Shown piece after piece: positions 44,686-54,172 of a stretch of 64,000 bases of DNA. Source of the stretch: Capnocytophaga gingivalis ATCC 33624. Its GTDB lineage: Bacteria > Bacteroidota > Bacteroidia > Flavobacteriales > Flavobacteriaceae. The stretch covers positions 62,001 through 126,000 of the forward strand of contig NZ_ACLQ01000035.1 of assembly GCF_000174755.1 (NCBI RefSeq). The letters are read 5' to 3'. Position 1 is the stretch's first letter. Each line of letters opens with the position of its first letter. The notes under the pieces were generated by a model, which was not told the origin of the DNA, made no database searches, and saw nothing but the letters and a program-made list of their open reading frames with translations. Both the position numbers and the translations under genes were made by a program.

Positions 44686-46815
44686 ATGAAAGCACTGCTA
44701 AGTAGGCTTAAACCCTTCCTCTATGTAGGTGGGTTATATATAGTTATCTCTTTTGTCCTGAGGATTATCTTTATGGGACACCCCATTACCACAACCTCCT
44801 TTTCATTGGGTCAGGTCTTGGGCATGCTTTTAGTAGGCTCCTTCAATGACATATTTATCACCATCTTAGCTCTTAGTATCTTGGTGATTTACTTCCTTTT
44901 TATCGCCAATGTGAAGTACCAAAAGCCCTATGGCTATATTATCCTTGGAGCAATGCTCTTGCTCTTGTGCTATATACAGTTTGTACCTAACAATATATTC
45001 TATCAGTATGGAGGTTCAGTAGAGGAAATCGCCTTATTCTTCTTTGGGGCAAAGACCCTTTGCTTTGCTGCGATGCTCTTTGCAGGTAAGTGGCGCAGAC
45101 AGGTACGCCAAGTACTCTATTTCATTACTCTATTTATCTATACCTTTGCTATAGTGATGAATGCCGTTAGCGAATATTTTTTCTGGAATGAGTTCGGGAT
45201 ATGGTACAACTTTATCGCGGTGGATTACCTCATCTACACTACGGAGGTTATCGGCAATATTATGGAGAGCTACCCTGTAGTACCGCTCTTCTCAGGGGTG
45301 TTTGTCGTGGTACTTGCACTGACTATTTTCCTTTATAAAAAAACAAAATCTACCCTTGAGACTATCCCTAACCTCAAAGAAAAAGGCTTGTTCTTGGGGG
45401 GCTATGTGGTATTGTTCCTTTTGAGCTTGTGGGTTACCCCCAAGTTTGACAATATCAAGTCCAACAACGTGTTTGTTCAGGAGATACGCGCCAACGGGGT
45501 CTATAAGTTCTATTATGCTTTCACCCATAGCGAGCTGGACTTCTTCCAGTTCTACCCCACCCTGCCTGAAGAGGAGGCAAGAAGCACCTTTTTCAGTAAT
45601 TTCATGATACCTTATCCTGGGTTTGGTGAGTGTGGCTTTCGAAACTTTGCCCCTATTAGGGAGCTACCTTATCCTGTAGAAGGAGAAGATGACGAACAGC
45701 ATAAGAATGTGGTGCTTATCTCAGTAGAGAGCCTCTCTGCGGAGTTTATGGCGGCTTATGGCAATACTGAGGGCATTACTCCGTTCCTTGATAGCTTAGC
45801 GCAAAAGAGTATTTTCCTGACTAACTTATACGCTACGGGTAATCGCACCGTGCGAGGTTTGGAGGCTCTGACCCTTTGTGTACCACCTACACCAGGTGAG
45901 AGTATCGTTAAGCGCAAGGACAACAAGAACAAATTCACCACGGGGAGTGTCTTCAAGTCCAAAGGGTATAGCGTGAAATACCTTTACGGGGGCTATAGCT
46001 ATTTTGACAATATGAAAGACTTCTTCGGAGGTAACGGCTACGATATCATAGATAGAGACAACTTTACTCCTGAGGAGATTACCTTTGCCAACATCTGGGG
46101 AGTGAGTGATGAGGATATGGCACGCAAAGCCATTAAGGAGATGAATGCCCAAGCGAAAACAGGCAAACCGTTCTTTAACCACTGGATGACCGTGAGCAAC
46201 CACCGTCCTTTTACCTATCCAGAAGGTCGCATTGATATCCCTGGTACGGCTAAGTCGCGACAAGGTGGGGTAAAATATACTGACTATGCACTCAAGCTGT
46301 TCTTCGAGTTGGCTAAAAAAGAGTCGTGGTTTAAGGATACGGTATTTGTAATTGTTGCCGACCACTGCGCTTCGAGTGCTGGGCGTACCGAATTGCCCTT
46401 GGATAGGTATCGTATTCCCTGCCTTATCTATGCTGACTTCTTAGAAGCCGAACAGATAGATAAGCTCGCTTCTCAAATAGACGTGATGCCTACCGTAATG
46501 GAACTCTTGAACTTTTCTTATGAGAGCAAGTTCTTAGGTCAGGATATTTTCAGTAGGTTCTACAAGCCACGTGCTTATATCGCTACCTACCGCGAGCTGG
46601 GATACCTTACCCCTGACACTCTTTCCATTATCAAGCCTTTGCGTGAGCAGATACAATATAAAATAGTTCCAGAGGCTGAACAACCTAAGGTAGAGCTTCC
46701 TATTTTTTACCAACAGCTCAAAGTAGCTCAACCTGATGGAAAGTTAATGAAAAAATGTATATCCGCTTACGAAACCACCTATTTCTTGCTAAAGAATGGG
46801 GAACTGGATAAATAA
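44686..46815 (+). CDS. LtaS-like phosphoglycerol/phosphoethanolamine transferase (alkaline-phosphatase superfamily)
   Basis: 709 residues from the ATG at 44686. Five membrane helices in the first 240 residues, then a periplasmic catalytic domain: metal and nucleophile region VLISVESLSAEFMAAYG and the nucleophile Thr in GNRTVRGLEAL, later FFNHWMTVSNHRPF and the metal motif VIVADHCASSAGR. Gram-negative members transfer phosphoglycerol or phosphoethanolamine to envelope glycans or lipid A, or act as lipoteichoic-acid synthase homologues. The acceptor is not clear. A TACCTTTG -7 element is at 44662-44669. Heads a cluster with two unknown genes and gamma-carbonic anhydrase. Confidence 0.87.
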   Translation: MKALLSRLKPFLYVGGLYIVISFVLRIIFMGHPITTTSFSLGQVLGMLLVGSFNDIFITILALSILVIYFLFIANVKYQKPYGYIILGAMLLLLCYIQFVPNNIFYQYGGSVEEIALFFFGAKTLCFAAMLFAGKWRRQVRQVLYFITLFIYTFAIVMNAVSEYFFWNEFGIWYNFIAVDYLIYTTEVIGNIMESYPVVPLFSGVFVVVLALTIFLYKKTKSTLETIPNLKEKGLFLGGYVVLFLLSLWVTPKFDNIKSNNVFVQEIRANGVYKFYYAFTHSELDFFQFYPTLPEEEARSTFFSNFMIPYPGFGECGFRNFAPIRELPYPVEGEDDEQHKNVVLISVESLSAEFMAAYGNTEGITPFLDSLAQKSIFLTNLYATGNRTVRGLEALTLCVPPTPGESIVKRKDNKNKFTTGSVFKSKGYSVKYLYGGYSYFDNMKDFFGGNGYDIIDRDNFTPEEITFANIWGVSDEDMARKAIKEMNAQAKTGKPFFNHWMTVSNHRPFTYPEGRIDIPGTAKSRQGGVKYTDYALKLFFELAKKESWFKDTVFVIVADHCASSAGRTELPLDRYRIPCLIYADFLEAEQIDKLASQIDVMPTVMELLNFSYESKFLGQDIFSRFYKPRAYIATYRELGYLTPDTLSIIKPLREQIQYKIVPEAEQPKVELPIFYQQLKVAQPDGKLMKKCISAYETTYFLLKNGELDK

Positions 46816-46827
46816 CCAACTACACCT

Positions 46828-47169
46828 ATGGCCTTAGAACTGAGTACTTTTATTCCTATCATTAAGGAATTGGTGTATCATATTTCTATTGACGATTACG
46901 CCTCCATAGAGCGCAAGGGGCAAAATGGAGATATCCTTGTAGAGGATTTGGCTGAGGTGATTCATTGGTATCCTTATAAAATAATCCCTTTGCCTGATGA
47001 AGCATTTGACTTAGCAGAAAGTTGCTTCATAGAGGAGAAAAAGAGCCTTGATGTATATATTCCCTTCTGGACAAAAGAAGAGGGAAGAAGTGACCTAATG
47101 CTTGCTCTTTCGTGCTATATGAACGATGGGGCTGAGGAAGTCGTTATCTATGATGTATTTGTTCCCTAA
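46828..47169 (+). CDS. Hypothetical protein, 113 residues (possibly DUF7668/immunity-like)
   Basis: No signal peptide, acidic. Begins MALELSTFIPIIKELVYHIS and has a conserved-looking centre VIHWYPYKIIPLPDEAFD. The small acidic cytoplasmic type, tight spacing (12 bases after the upstream gene, 14 before the next) and company of another unknown gene suggest an inserted accessory pair, maybe immunity proteins against a toxin. The family cannot be assigned with certainty. Confidence 0.5.
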   Translation: MALELSTFIPIIKELVYHISIDDYASIERKGQNGDILVEDLAEVIHWYPYKIIPLPDEAFDLAESCFIEEKKSLDVYIPFWTKEEGRSDLMLALSCYMNDGAEEVVIYDVFVP

Positions 47170-47183
47170 TACCCCCCTTATCT

Positions 47184-47870
47184 ATGATTGATGTAGAACC
47201 CTTTATAAAAGAAGTGCTTGAAAAGAAAATCCCCGAAGAGAACCTAAGGTTTTTTGGGGAGGATAACGAGGGCATAGTGGTGGATTTCGAAACCGAAACG
47301 CACCTGAAAAGGTTCACCGTATGGAGGAATTACCTACGTTGTGATTACGAAGCCTTGTGTATAGCTACTGATAAGCTAAGCGTGTATGAGAGTAAGGAAT
47401 TTGATAATATGAGCCAGCTCATAAGTATCTTCAACCGATTCTATCATACCGCCTACTCAGAGGTAGATACATTCATCAACCAACTTTATGAGGACTACCG
47501 AGCACGCCTAACAGATAGAGAAGAAATAGCAAATATCATAAGAGAAGACCATTATAGCAAGTACAAAGGGGATAATTATCCATATGAAAAATATCTTTCG
47601 CTCCTTTGGAAAGAAGAATACTTGAACGAAAAGGATATAGACCTATTAGACCTCTGTTTATTTTACCAATACATAGGTGAGGAGATAGAAGTATTAGGCT
47701 ATTGGGTAACCGGTCATGGGGGAGGTACCTATGAAGAATTTGAAGCAACAAAAGGAACTCTTGAAGTGCTAAAGCCTAAAATGCAAGCCTTTGTAAACCG
47801 GTGTTATGAGCGTTATGAGGAGGTAATGCAAGAGTATATAGAAGCTCCAGAAAGATTTAAGAAGAAATAA
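47184..47870 (+). CDS. Hypothetical protein, 228 residues
   Basis: Acidic cytoplasmic protein (for example EEYLNEKDIDLLDLCLFYQY and a GHGGGTYEEF loop near residue 180). Mostly helical by appearance, no membrane segment. I do not recognise its family. It lies between a hypothetical immunity-like protein and gamma-carbonic anhydrase (8-base gap). Confidence 0.5.
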   Translation: MIDVEPFIKEVLEKKIPEENLRFFGEDNEGIVVDFETETHLKRFTVWRNYLRCDYEALCIATDKLSVYESKEFDNMSQLISIFNRFYHTAYSEVDTFINQLYEDYRARLTDREEIANIIREDHYSKYKGDNYPYEKYLSLLWKEEYLNEKDIDLLDLCLFYQYIGEEIEVLGYWVTGHGGGTYEEFEATKGTLEVLKPKMQAFVNRCYERYEEVMQEYIEAPERFKKK

Positions 47871-47878
47871 ACCATTTT

Positions 47879-48403
47879 ATGCCTATCATCAGAGAAATTA
47901 GGGGAAAAGCCCCGATTATAGGAAAGAACGTATTTATAGCCGAGACTGCTGTCCTTATTGGCGAGGTTACTCTCGGAGAGGATTGTAGTATATGGTACAA
48001 TGCCGTCCTTAGGGGCGATGTGAATGCTATTGTCATCGGCAATAAGGTAAATATACAGGACAATGTGATGGTACATTGTACCTATCAGAAAACCTCTACC
48101 ACTATCGGCAACAATGTCTCTATAGGGCACAATGCCATCATACACGGCTGTACCCTTAAGGACAATGTACTTATTGGTATGGGAGCCATCGTCTTGGATG
48201 GGTGTGTGGTGGAGAGTAACTCCATCGTGGCAGCAGGTGCCGTAGTTACCAAAGGCACCCATATAGGTGCAGGCGAAGTATGGGCAGGCATCCCTGCCAA
48301 GAAAATTAAGGACATCTCTCCCGAACTCACCGAAGGAGAAATCAATCGTATCGCCAATGCTTATGTAAAGTATGCCCAGTGGTACCAAGAAAGTGAAAAG
48401 TGA
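47879..48403 (+). CDS. Gamma-class carbonic anhydrase family protein
   Basis: 174 residues. A left-handed beta-helix of hexapeptide repeats ([22 protein letters not shown] ...) with zinc-ligand histidines in MVHC and GHNAIIHG, and the RGDVN region. Family members hydrate CO2 or have lost activity; the active-site residues seen support a functional zinc site. It ends with TGA at 48401-48403, and a short AGTGAAAA repeat precedes uvrA, so its coupling to uvrA is likely. Confidence 0.88.
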   Translation: MPIIREIRGKAPIIGKNVFIAETAVLIGEVTLGEDCSIWYNAVLRGDVNAIVIGNKVNIQDNVMVHCTYQKTSTTIGNNVSIGHNAIIHGCTLKDNVLIGMGAIVLDGCVVESNSIVAAGAVVTKGTHIGAGEVWAGIPAKKIKDISPELTEGEINRIANAYVKYAQWYQESEK

Positions 48404-48414
48404 AAAGTGAAAAA

Positions 48415-51162
48415 ATGAAAGAAGAACAAATCCTTATCAAAGGAGCTAAATTACATAATCTTAAAAATATCAGTGTAGCTATTCCCAAAGGGAAATTGGT
48501 GGTGGTAACGGGGCTTTCAGGCTCTGGGAAATCCACATTGGCATTTGATACCCTCTATGCAGAGGGACAACGCCGTTATGTGGAAAGCCTAAGTTCCTAT
48601 GCTCGCCAATTCTTGGGTAGGTTGGACAAGCCTAAGGTGGATTTCATTGAGAACATCTCCCCTGCTATTGCTATCGAACAGAAGGTCAATACCAGTAACC
48701 CTCGCTCTACAGTAGGTACCTCCACCGAAGTGTATGACTACCTAAAGCTACTCTTTGCTCGGGTGGGACACACCTTTTCACCCATTTCAGGTAGAGAGGT
48801 CAAGAAAGATACTGTCTCGGATGTGGTAGACTTTATCCTTTCCTTCCCTGATGAGCACAAGCTATTACTGCTCTCCCCTATTACCCTTAGTGCTGGGCGT
48901 ACCTACGAGCAAACGCTCCGTCTATTGGAAGAACAGGGATACGCTCGTATCAAGTATCAAGGGAAAGTAGAGCGCCTGAGTGATTTGGATTTCAAGAAGG
49001 TTAAAGGTGATTTTTCCTTAGTAGTAGAGCGTATCGTGGTGGATCATGAAGAGGAAACCACCCAGCGCTTGGCTGATTCGGTAAGCACAGCGTTCTTCGA
49101 AGGGAAAGGGGTATGTTTTGTGGAGGACTTAACCACAGGAGAGGTACATCACTTCTCCAACCAGTTTGAGGCAGATGGGATTACTTTCTTAGAGCCTAAT
49201 GTGCATCTGTTTAGCTTCAATAACCCTTATGGGGCTTGCCCTGTATGTGAAGGCTACGGCGATACTATAGGACTTGATGAAACTCTCATTGTACCCAACA
49301 CCTCCCTTTCAGTATATGATAATGCTATTTATCCTTGGCGTGGGGAGACGATGTCGTGGTTCAGAGATCAGTTGGTGAACAATGCCTACAAGTTTGACTT
49401 CCCTATCCACCGTCCTTGGTATGAGCTCACCGAAGCACAAAAGCAGCTTGTTTGGGACGGCAACGAGTACTTTACAGGACTTACCGCTTTCTTCCAAGAA
49501 TTAGAAGAAAAGAACTATAAGATACAAAACCGAGTAATGTTGGCACGCTATCGAGGCAAGACCACCTGCTATGCCTGTGGAGGTAAGCGGCTCCGCCCTG
49601 AAACCAATTATGTACGGGTAGGAGGAAAGTCTATTTCTGACTTGGTCTCTATGCCTATCTCCGATTTGGTGGTTTTCTTTGATAACCTATCACTCAATAC
49701 CTACGAACAAAAGGTCGCCGAGCGCCTCTTAAGAGAAATACACAACCGCCTGCACTACCTGTTGGACGTTGGTTTGGGCTACCTTACCCTCAACCGAAAG
49801 TCCAATAGCCTATCAGGGGGAGAGAGTCAGCGTATCAACTTGGCTACCTCCTTGGGGAGTAGTTTGGTAGGCTCCATGTATATCTTGGACGAACCAAGCA
49901 TTGGGCTACACCCCAAAGATACCGAACGTCTTATCCATGTACTCGAATCACTTAGAGACTTGGGCAACACCGTCATTGTGGTAGAACACGATGAAGATAT
50001 CATGAAAGCGGCTGACTATATCATAGACATAGGACCCGAAGCGGGTACCCTAGGCGGAGAAGTGGTTGCCACAGGTACCTATGAGGAGATCCTCAAGGCT
50101 CCTACCCTTACGGGAGAATACCTCAGCGGCAGGCGCACTATAGAAATGCCTAAAAAAGCGCGTACCTCCAAGCACTTTATCGAAATCAAAGGCGCCCGTG
50201 CCAATAATCTAAAGAATATAGATGTTACCTTCCCCTTGGATATGCTCACCGTAGTAACCGGTGTATCAGGCAGTGGAAAAAGTACCTTAGTAAAGAATAT
50301 CCTCTACCCTGCCCTTTTGCGCAAGCTCGACCAACCTACAGACAAGATAGGTGAGTACAGCAGTATGGATGGGAAGTTCTCCTATATCAAGCGGGTTGAG
50401 TTTGTCGACCAAAACCCCATAGGAAAGTCCACCCGTTCCAATCCTGTAACCTATATCAAGGCTTACGATGATATTCGTCAGCTCTTTGCCTCCCAGAAAC
50501 TTGCCAAAATGCGTGGCTATACCGCCAAGCACTTCTCTTTCAATACCGAGGGGGGACGCTGTGAGACCTGCAAAGGCGAAGGAGAGGTAACTATAGAAAT
50601 GCAGTTTATGGCCGATGTACATCTGACTTGTGAGGCTTGTGATGGGAAGCGATTCAAGCCTGAGATTCTGGAAGTTACTTTCCAAGGGAAGAATATACAC
50701 GACCTACTGGAGACCACTATCGACGATGCAGTAGCCTTCTTTACCCAGCACAAGCAGGAGAAAATTGCCCAAAAGCTCCTCCCCTTGCAAGAGGTAGGCT
50801 TAGGCTATGTAACCTTAGGGCAACCCTCCTCCACCCTCTCTGGTGGGGAAGCACAGCGTATCAAGTTAGCATCTTTCTTAGTAAAATCATACCAAGAAAC
50901 CCCAACTCTCTTTATCTTTGACGAACCTACCACAGGGCTACACTTCCACGATATAGGCAAGCTACTACGTTCCTTCAATGCCCTGATCGAGCGTGGGCAC
51001 TCTATTATCGTGATAGAACACAATGTAGAGGTCATTCGCCGTGCTGACTATATCATAGACTTAGGCCGAGAAGGCGGAGCACAGGGAGGAAACCTCATAG
51101 CCACAGGTACCCCAGAGGAAATTAGGAAAAACAAAAATAGCTATACAGGACAATATATATGA
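48415..51162 (+). CDS. uvrA: Excinuclease ABC subunit A
   Basis: 915 residues from the ATG at 48415 (a GTG at 48400 overlapping the previous stop is possible but less likely). Two ABC-type ATPase halves: Walker [24 protein letters not shown] and [11 protein letters not shown], signatures LSGGESQRI and LSGGEAQRI, and zinc-finger Cys pairs (ACPVCEGYG ... CYACGGKR and CETCKGEG ... CEACDGKRF). With UvrB and UvrC it carries out nucleotide-excision repair. The next start codon overlaps its stop in ATGA. Confidence 0.97.
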   Translation: MKEEQILIKGAKLHNLKNISVAIPKGKLVVVTGLSGSGKSTLAFDTLYAEGQRRYVESLSSYARQFLGRLDKPKVDFIENISPAIAIEQKVNTSNPRSTVGTSTEVYDYLKLLFARVGHTFSPISGREVKKDTVSDVVDFILSFPDEHKLLLLSPITLSAGRTYEQTLRLLEEQGYARIKYQGKVERLSDLDFKKVKGDFSLVVERIVVDHEEETTQRLADSVSTAFFEGKGVCFVEDLTTGEVHHFSNQFEADGITFLEPNVHLFSFNNPYGACPVCEGYGDTIGLDETLIVPNTSLSVYDNAIYPWRGETMSWFRDQLVNNAYKFDFPIHRPWYELTEAQKQLVWDGNEYFTGLTAFFQELEEKNYKIQNRVMLARYRGKTTCYACGGKRLRPETNYVRVGGKSISDLVSMPISDLVVFFDNLSLNTYEQKVAERLLREIHNRLHYLLDVGLGYLTLNRKSNSLSGGESQRINLATSLGSSLVGSMYILDEPSIGLHPKDTERLIHVLESLRDLGNTVIVVEHDEDIMKAADYIIDIGPEAGTLGGEVVATGTYEEILKAPTLTGEYLSGRRTIEMPKKARTSKHFIEIKGARANNLKNIDVTFPLDMLTVVTGVSGSGKSTLVKNILYPALLRKLDQPTDKIGEYSSMDGKFSYIKRVEFVDQNPIGKSTRSNPVTYIKAYDDIRQLFASQKLAKMRGYTAKHFSFNTEGGRCETCKGEGEVTIEMQFMADVHLTCEACDGKRFKPEILEVTFQGKNIHDLLETTIDDAVAFFTQHKQEKIAQKLLPLQEVGLGYVTLGQPSSTLSGGEAQRIKLASFLVKSYQETPTLFIFDEPTTGLHFHDIGKLLRSFNALIERGHSIIVIEHNVEVIRRADYIIDLGREGGAQGGNLIATGTPEEIRKNKNSYTGQYI

Positions 51163-51722
51163 ACAAAAAAGCCCTCCGCTCCCTCTATAGGCAAAAGCGA
51201 GCTGCTATCCCCCCTGAGCAACAAGCCCTCTTAAGCCAGCAGATAGCCCAACAGGCTTTGAGGCTTCCCATTTGGGATAAACAGGTTTTCCATAGCTTTC
51301 TTTCTATCATCTCTTTTGGAGAAGTGGATACCAGCTACCTTATTCACCTTTTGCAGGAGCATGAAAAGACCCTGGTCGTCTCTCGCACCCTAATGGAGAC
51401 GGTACGTATGGAACATTTCTTATATGATCCTACCCAGATAGATACCAATAACAAATGGCATATCCCTGAACCCCAAGGAGGAATTCCTATAAAGAGTGAA
51501 GAGATTGAAGTCGTTTTTGTCCCTCTCTTAGCTTATGACACCAAGGGCAACCGTGTAGGCTATGGTAAGGGCTTTTATGACAATTTCTTAGAAGAGTGCA
51601 AGGCAGATACTCTCAAGATTGGACTTTCTTTCTTCCCTGCAGAACCTCATATAGAAGACGTAAGAGAAGGCGATATTCCTTTGGATTATGTAGTAACACC
51701 AGAAGGCGTTTTTAAGTTTTGA
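51159..51722 (+). CDS. 5-formyltetrahydrofolate cyclo-ligase
   Basis: 187 residues; starts in the ATGA overlap with the uvrA stop, so translation is coupled. [22 protein letters not shown] is the usual start and GNRVGYGKGFYDNFL the nucleotide/folate motif of 5-formyl-THF cyclo-ligase, which converts 5-formyl-THF to 5,10-methenyl-THF with ATP. Cytoplasmic. Confidence 0.93.
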   Translation: MNKKALRSLYRQKRAAIPPEQQALLSQQIAQQALRLPIWDKQVFHSFLSIISFGEVDTSYLIHLLQEHEKTLVVSRTLMETVRMEHFLYDPTQIDTNNKWHIPEPQGGIPIKSEEIEVVFVPLLAYDTKGNRVGYGKGFYDNFLEECKADTLKIGLSFFPAEPHIEDVREGDIPLDYVVTPEGVFKF

Positions 51723-51738
51723 ATTAAGGGTTATAGGA

Positions 51739-52194
51739 ATGAAGAAACATCTATTGGAAGGAAAAGTAATAGGGCTACCTTTGAAAGAGCATCTGTTTCT
51801 GACAGGCTTAGTAACTCGTCAGAATAAAGATATCCTATTAGGTTACTTTTTTAGACAGACCTATAGAAACTTACCCACTATTACAGAGTGGAAACCGTCA
51901 GAAGTCTGCCTAATATGCTTATTTAGCGCATTGGGTATAAAAAACAAGGAATGGGAAATCATTGGAGACTTCCCTATGTGGAATAGGCAAGAATGGGAAG
52001 TGCCCACTTTCAAACTAAGAGACCCTATCAATGAAAGCGTATGCTATGCTATTGTACATGATGACGATATCATTTCTTCTAAAAGATACTGCATAACAGA
52101 AGAAGAAGCGGAGAAATATTACAGTGATGGAATCTATGGTTATAAAGCTGTAGAGGCTGTTCTATCTAATAAAATTGACCTGATGATTCATTAG
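51739..52194 (+). CDS. Imm26-like immunity protein
   Basis: 151 residues. The start (EGKVIGLPLKEHLFLTGLVTRQNKDILLGYFF) with a beta-hairpin-like pattern, and later EWEIIGDFPMWNRQEWEVPTF, resemble Imm26-type immunity proteins that neutralise polymorphic toxins. The 16-base gap to the previous gene puts it in the uvrA operon. No toxin is nearby. Assignment is by pattern. Confidence 0.5.
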   Translation: MKKHLLEGKVIGLPLKEHLFLTGLVTRQNKDILLGYFFRQTYRNLPTITEWKPSEVCLICLFSALGIKNKEWEIIGDFPMWNRQEWEVPTFKLRDPINESVCYAIVHDDDIISSKRYCITEEEAEKYYSDGIYGYKAVEAVLSNKIDLMIH

Positions 52195-52196
52195 TT

Positions 52197-52532
52197 ATGA
52201 AAGAAATAGAATTGTTTAAACATATAAAGGATCGCCTTGGCTTGTTCGTACCCAATAGCTCCTATGACAATTATGTATCCCTTATTATTGGCTATGATTT
52301 GGCTAAGGAACATACGCTGCTGAAAGGATTCAACGAATGGTTAGCTTCTAAGTATAAGTTACCTCCTAACTTTGTCTTCTCTCAACAAATCAAATATTAC
52401 CTATTCGAAAAAGAATTTGCTAAGACTTTAACCAAAGAAGATGAAATACTCTTAATCAATTGTTTGTATGAGAAATTAGTGGAATTTTGTCTTGATAAAG
52501 CTCTATTTGATTCATCTATTCCTAAAAATTAG
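52197..52532 (+). CDS. Hypothetical immunity-like protein, 111 residues
   Basis: Starts 2 bases after the previous stop. Helical (KEIELFKHIKDRLGLFVPNSSYDNYVSLIIGYDLA) with no signal peptide. Not recognised by family; I treat it as immunity-like because of its size, acidity and neighbours on both sides. Confidence 0.45.
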   Translation: MKEIELFKHIKDRLGLFVPNSSYDNYVSLIIGYDLAKEHTLLKGFNEWLASKYKLPPNFVFSQQIKYYLFEKEFAKTLTKEDEILLINCLYEKLVEFCLDKALFDSSIPKN

Positions 52533-52558
52533 ATTAAGGGAACAAATTTGTCCGTATT

Positions 52559-52852
52559 ATGAGTAAAATAGATACCTTTACAGTAGAAAAGTTTATAGAC
52601 AGATTAGAAAAGTTTGTTAAGCCTAACTTACCTACTAACGAACTTATCTCCTATGTGACAGCAATTATCAAAGATGCGAGAGAACTCATCTCCTTTGGTA
52701 AGAAAAGATTAGCCTTAGATATTCTATTGGAAAATCTCATAGAAGAAAAGATTATAATAGATAAAAAGACTTTATCATTATTAGCTACTATTGAGGATGA
52801 GGAGATTCGTTCATCCATATCTTACTTATATAGTCTATCAGACAAAGGGTAA
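52559..52852 (+). CDS. MafI-like immunity protein
   Basis: 97 residues. The centre IIKDARELISFGKKRLALDILLENLIEEKIIIDKKTLSLLATI matches the pattern of MafI-type immunity proteins (helical, with a paired Leu/Glu motif after a conserved LISFG/DHGE-type turn). Last gene of the run; a strong terminator follows. Confidence 0.6.
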   Translation: MSKIDTFTVEKFIDRLEKFVKPNLPTNELISYVTAIIKDARELISFGKKRLALDILLENLIEEKIIIDKKTLSLLATIEDEEIRSSISYLYSLSDKG

Positions 52853-52917
52853 TGCATCGGCTGTATTGTTCAGGGTTCAACCTCCTTTTCAGTCTATCAA
52901 ACATCAAGTATAATTAT

Positions 52918-52947
52918 AAAGGCACGAGCGAAATGCTCGTGCCTTTT
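52918..52947 (+). terminator. Terminator after the immunity genes
   Basis: Perfect 9-bp GC-rich stem (GGCACGAGC / GCTCGTGCC), 5-base loop, A run before and T run after: ends the uvrA to immunity transcription unit. It can act on both strands. Confidence 0.85.
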
Positions 52948-52992
52948 ATATCAAGAATTTGTAGGAATTCTCTCAAACAAACTCCTCTTTCA

Positions 52993-54159
52993 TTAGCGTA
53001 TTATAACAGAGATATCTACTCTTCGCGCTTTTTCTTTATCCACTGAATCGTCTATTCCTCTAAAAGCGGTAAGTATCCTTTGTAATGAGATTCCTTGCTT
53101 TTGAAGTAAGCGCGCTACACTCTCTGAACGCTTCATTGACAACTGATTATTGTACTCGGCTGTACCCACATTGCTCGCATATCCTTCTAATAGAATGGAT
53201 AGTTCTGGATTATCTCGGAGCATAGCAACTATCTGATCCATAGCTTCTGTATCGTGTGGCAAAGGTACATACGCATTGTTTGCAAAGTAAATAGGAGTCT
53301 TTTTATTCCCATATTTAGCCAATAGGTCTTCTAATGTACGTCTTCTTTCTTCTGAAATAACCAAATTATCTCCTTTATGCTCTGGTGTTTTTACATTTTG
53401 TACTGCAATAGAAGATTCTTTTTGATCTTGTACATTATTATGATCCATTTGCTTTTTAGAGAGTAATAAGATAGAGTCTGTTCGCTGTTGAATTTTGTCA
53501 AGCTTATCCTTATTATTCAATGTAGCTAATGGAACCACTGCAGCTGCTAATAGTTTTTGCTGATTACTTAAATCTTTTATTGATTTATCTATCATGTCCA
53601 ATTGCTTTTGTAGCGAAATATCCTTATTGGAATTATTAGCTACAGGCTTTACTGCATTAGGACTACTTTTAGCTACATACTTTGCGCTATTAGGAGCATT
53701 TCCAGCTACATACCTTGCTGCATTAGGGTTATTAGCTGCATATTTTGCTCTATTGAGATTACTATTAGCTACATACTTTACTGTATCTGTCAAATGAATA
53801 ACCGATACACTGTCTTTTTTCATCATATAAGCCAATAGGATATCCAATTTTCTATTTACTTGCTCTATATCTGTATATGCTGAGTCTGCATTTTGAGCTA
53901 AATAGTAAAAATTCTTCACCTCATTGGATTCATATATGTTTGAAAGAGCCTTTTTCTGTTGAGATTTATGCAAATTAGCCAGTTTTTCTCCTCTTATTTT
54001 TCTCAATTTAGCCTCTGCAACCTTTTGTAAGAGTAATTGTAGTTCCTCTTTCGATAAAACAATATCTTTCTGCTGATTGTATAGTTTATCTTGAGCACAA
54101 ATAAGAGTTGGAATAAACACTAATATAAATATAATCCCCTTTTTTATGATATTATTCAT
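52993..54159 (-). CDS. OmpA-domain protein with a degenerate 11-residue repeat linker
   Basis: 388 residues. Signal peptide (about 1-22, LICAQ), a helical region (about 30-115), a linker of about five diverged 11-residue units (K/R-Y-V-A-x-x-x-P-N-x-A; about residues 125-175), and a C-terminal OmpA-like domain (about 280-388, with LLEGYASNVGTAEYNNQLSMKRSESVARLLQ) that binds peptidoglycan. Probably an outer-membrane protein anchored to the wall. It follows a beta-barrel gene with a 13-base gap. Confidence 0.8.
   Translation of the reverse strand: MNNIIKKGIIFILVFIPTLICAQDKLYNQQKDIVLSKEELQLLLQKVAEAKLRKIRGEKLANLHKSQQKKALSNIYESNEVKNFYYLAQNADSAYTDIEQVNRKLDILLAYMMKKDSVSVIHLTDTVKYVANSNLNRAKYAANNPNAARYVAGNAPNSAKYVAKSSPNAVKPVANNSNKDISLQKQLDMIDKSIKDLSNQQKLLAAAVVPLATLNNKDKLDKIQQRTDSILLLSKKQMDHNNVQDQKESSIAVQNVKTPEHKGDNLVISEERRRTLEDLLAKYGNKKTPIYFANNAYVPLPHDTEAMDQIVAMLRDNPELSILLEGYASNVGTAEYNNQLSMKRSESVARLLQKQGISLQRILTAFRGIDDSVDKEKARRVDISVIIR
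53630..53785 (-). repeat. Degenerate tandem repeat encoding the [KR]YVA..PN.A linker
   Basis: About five units of 30-33 bp inside the OmpA-domain gene, encoding Asn/Ala-rich peptides. Units are diverged, so slippage is old. Confidence 0.6.
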
Positions 54160-54172
54160 ATTTCTGGGCTTT

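Noticed and set aside
48391-48414. AGTGAAAAG repeats before uvrA as a regulatory repeat
   Set aside because: Only three short copies that include the previous gene's end; most simply a slippage tract, it merely creates an upstream GTG start option.
52852-53046. Short plus-strand frame of 64 codons
   Set aside because: It runs through the terminator at 52918-52947 and into the opposite gene's end, with no family similarity.
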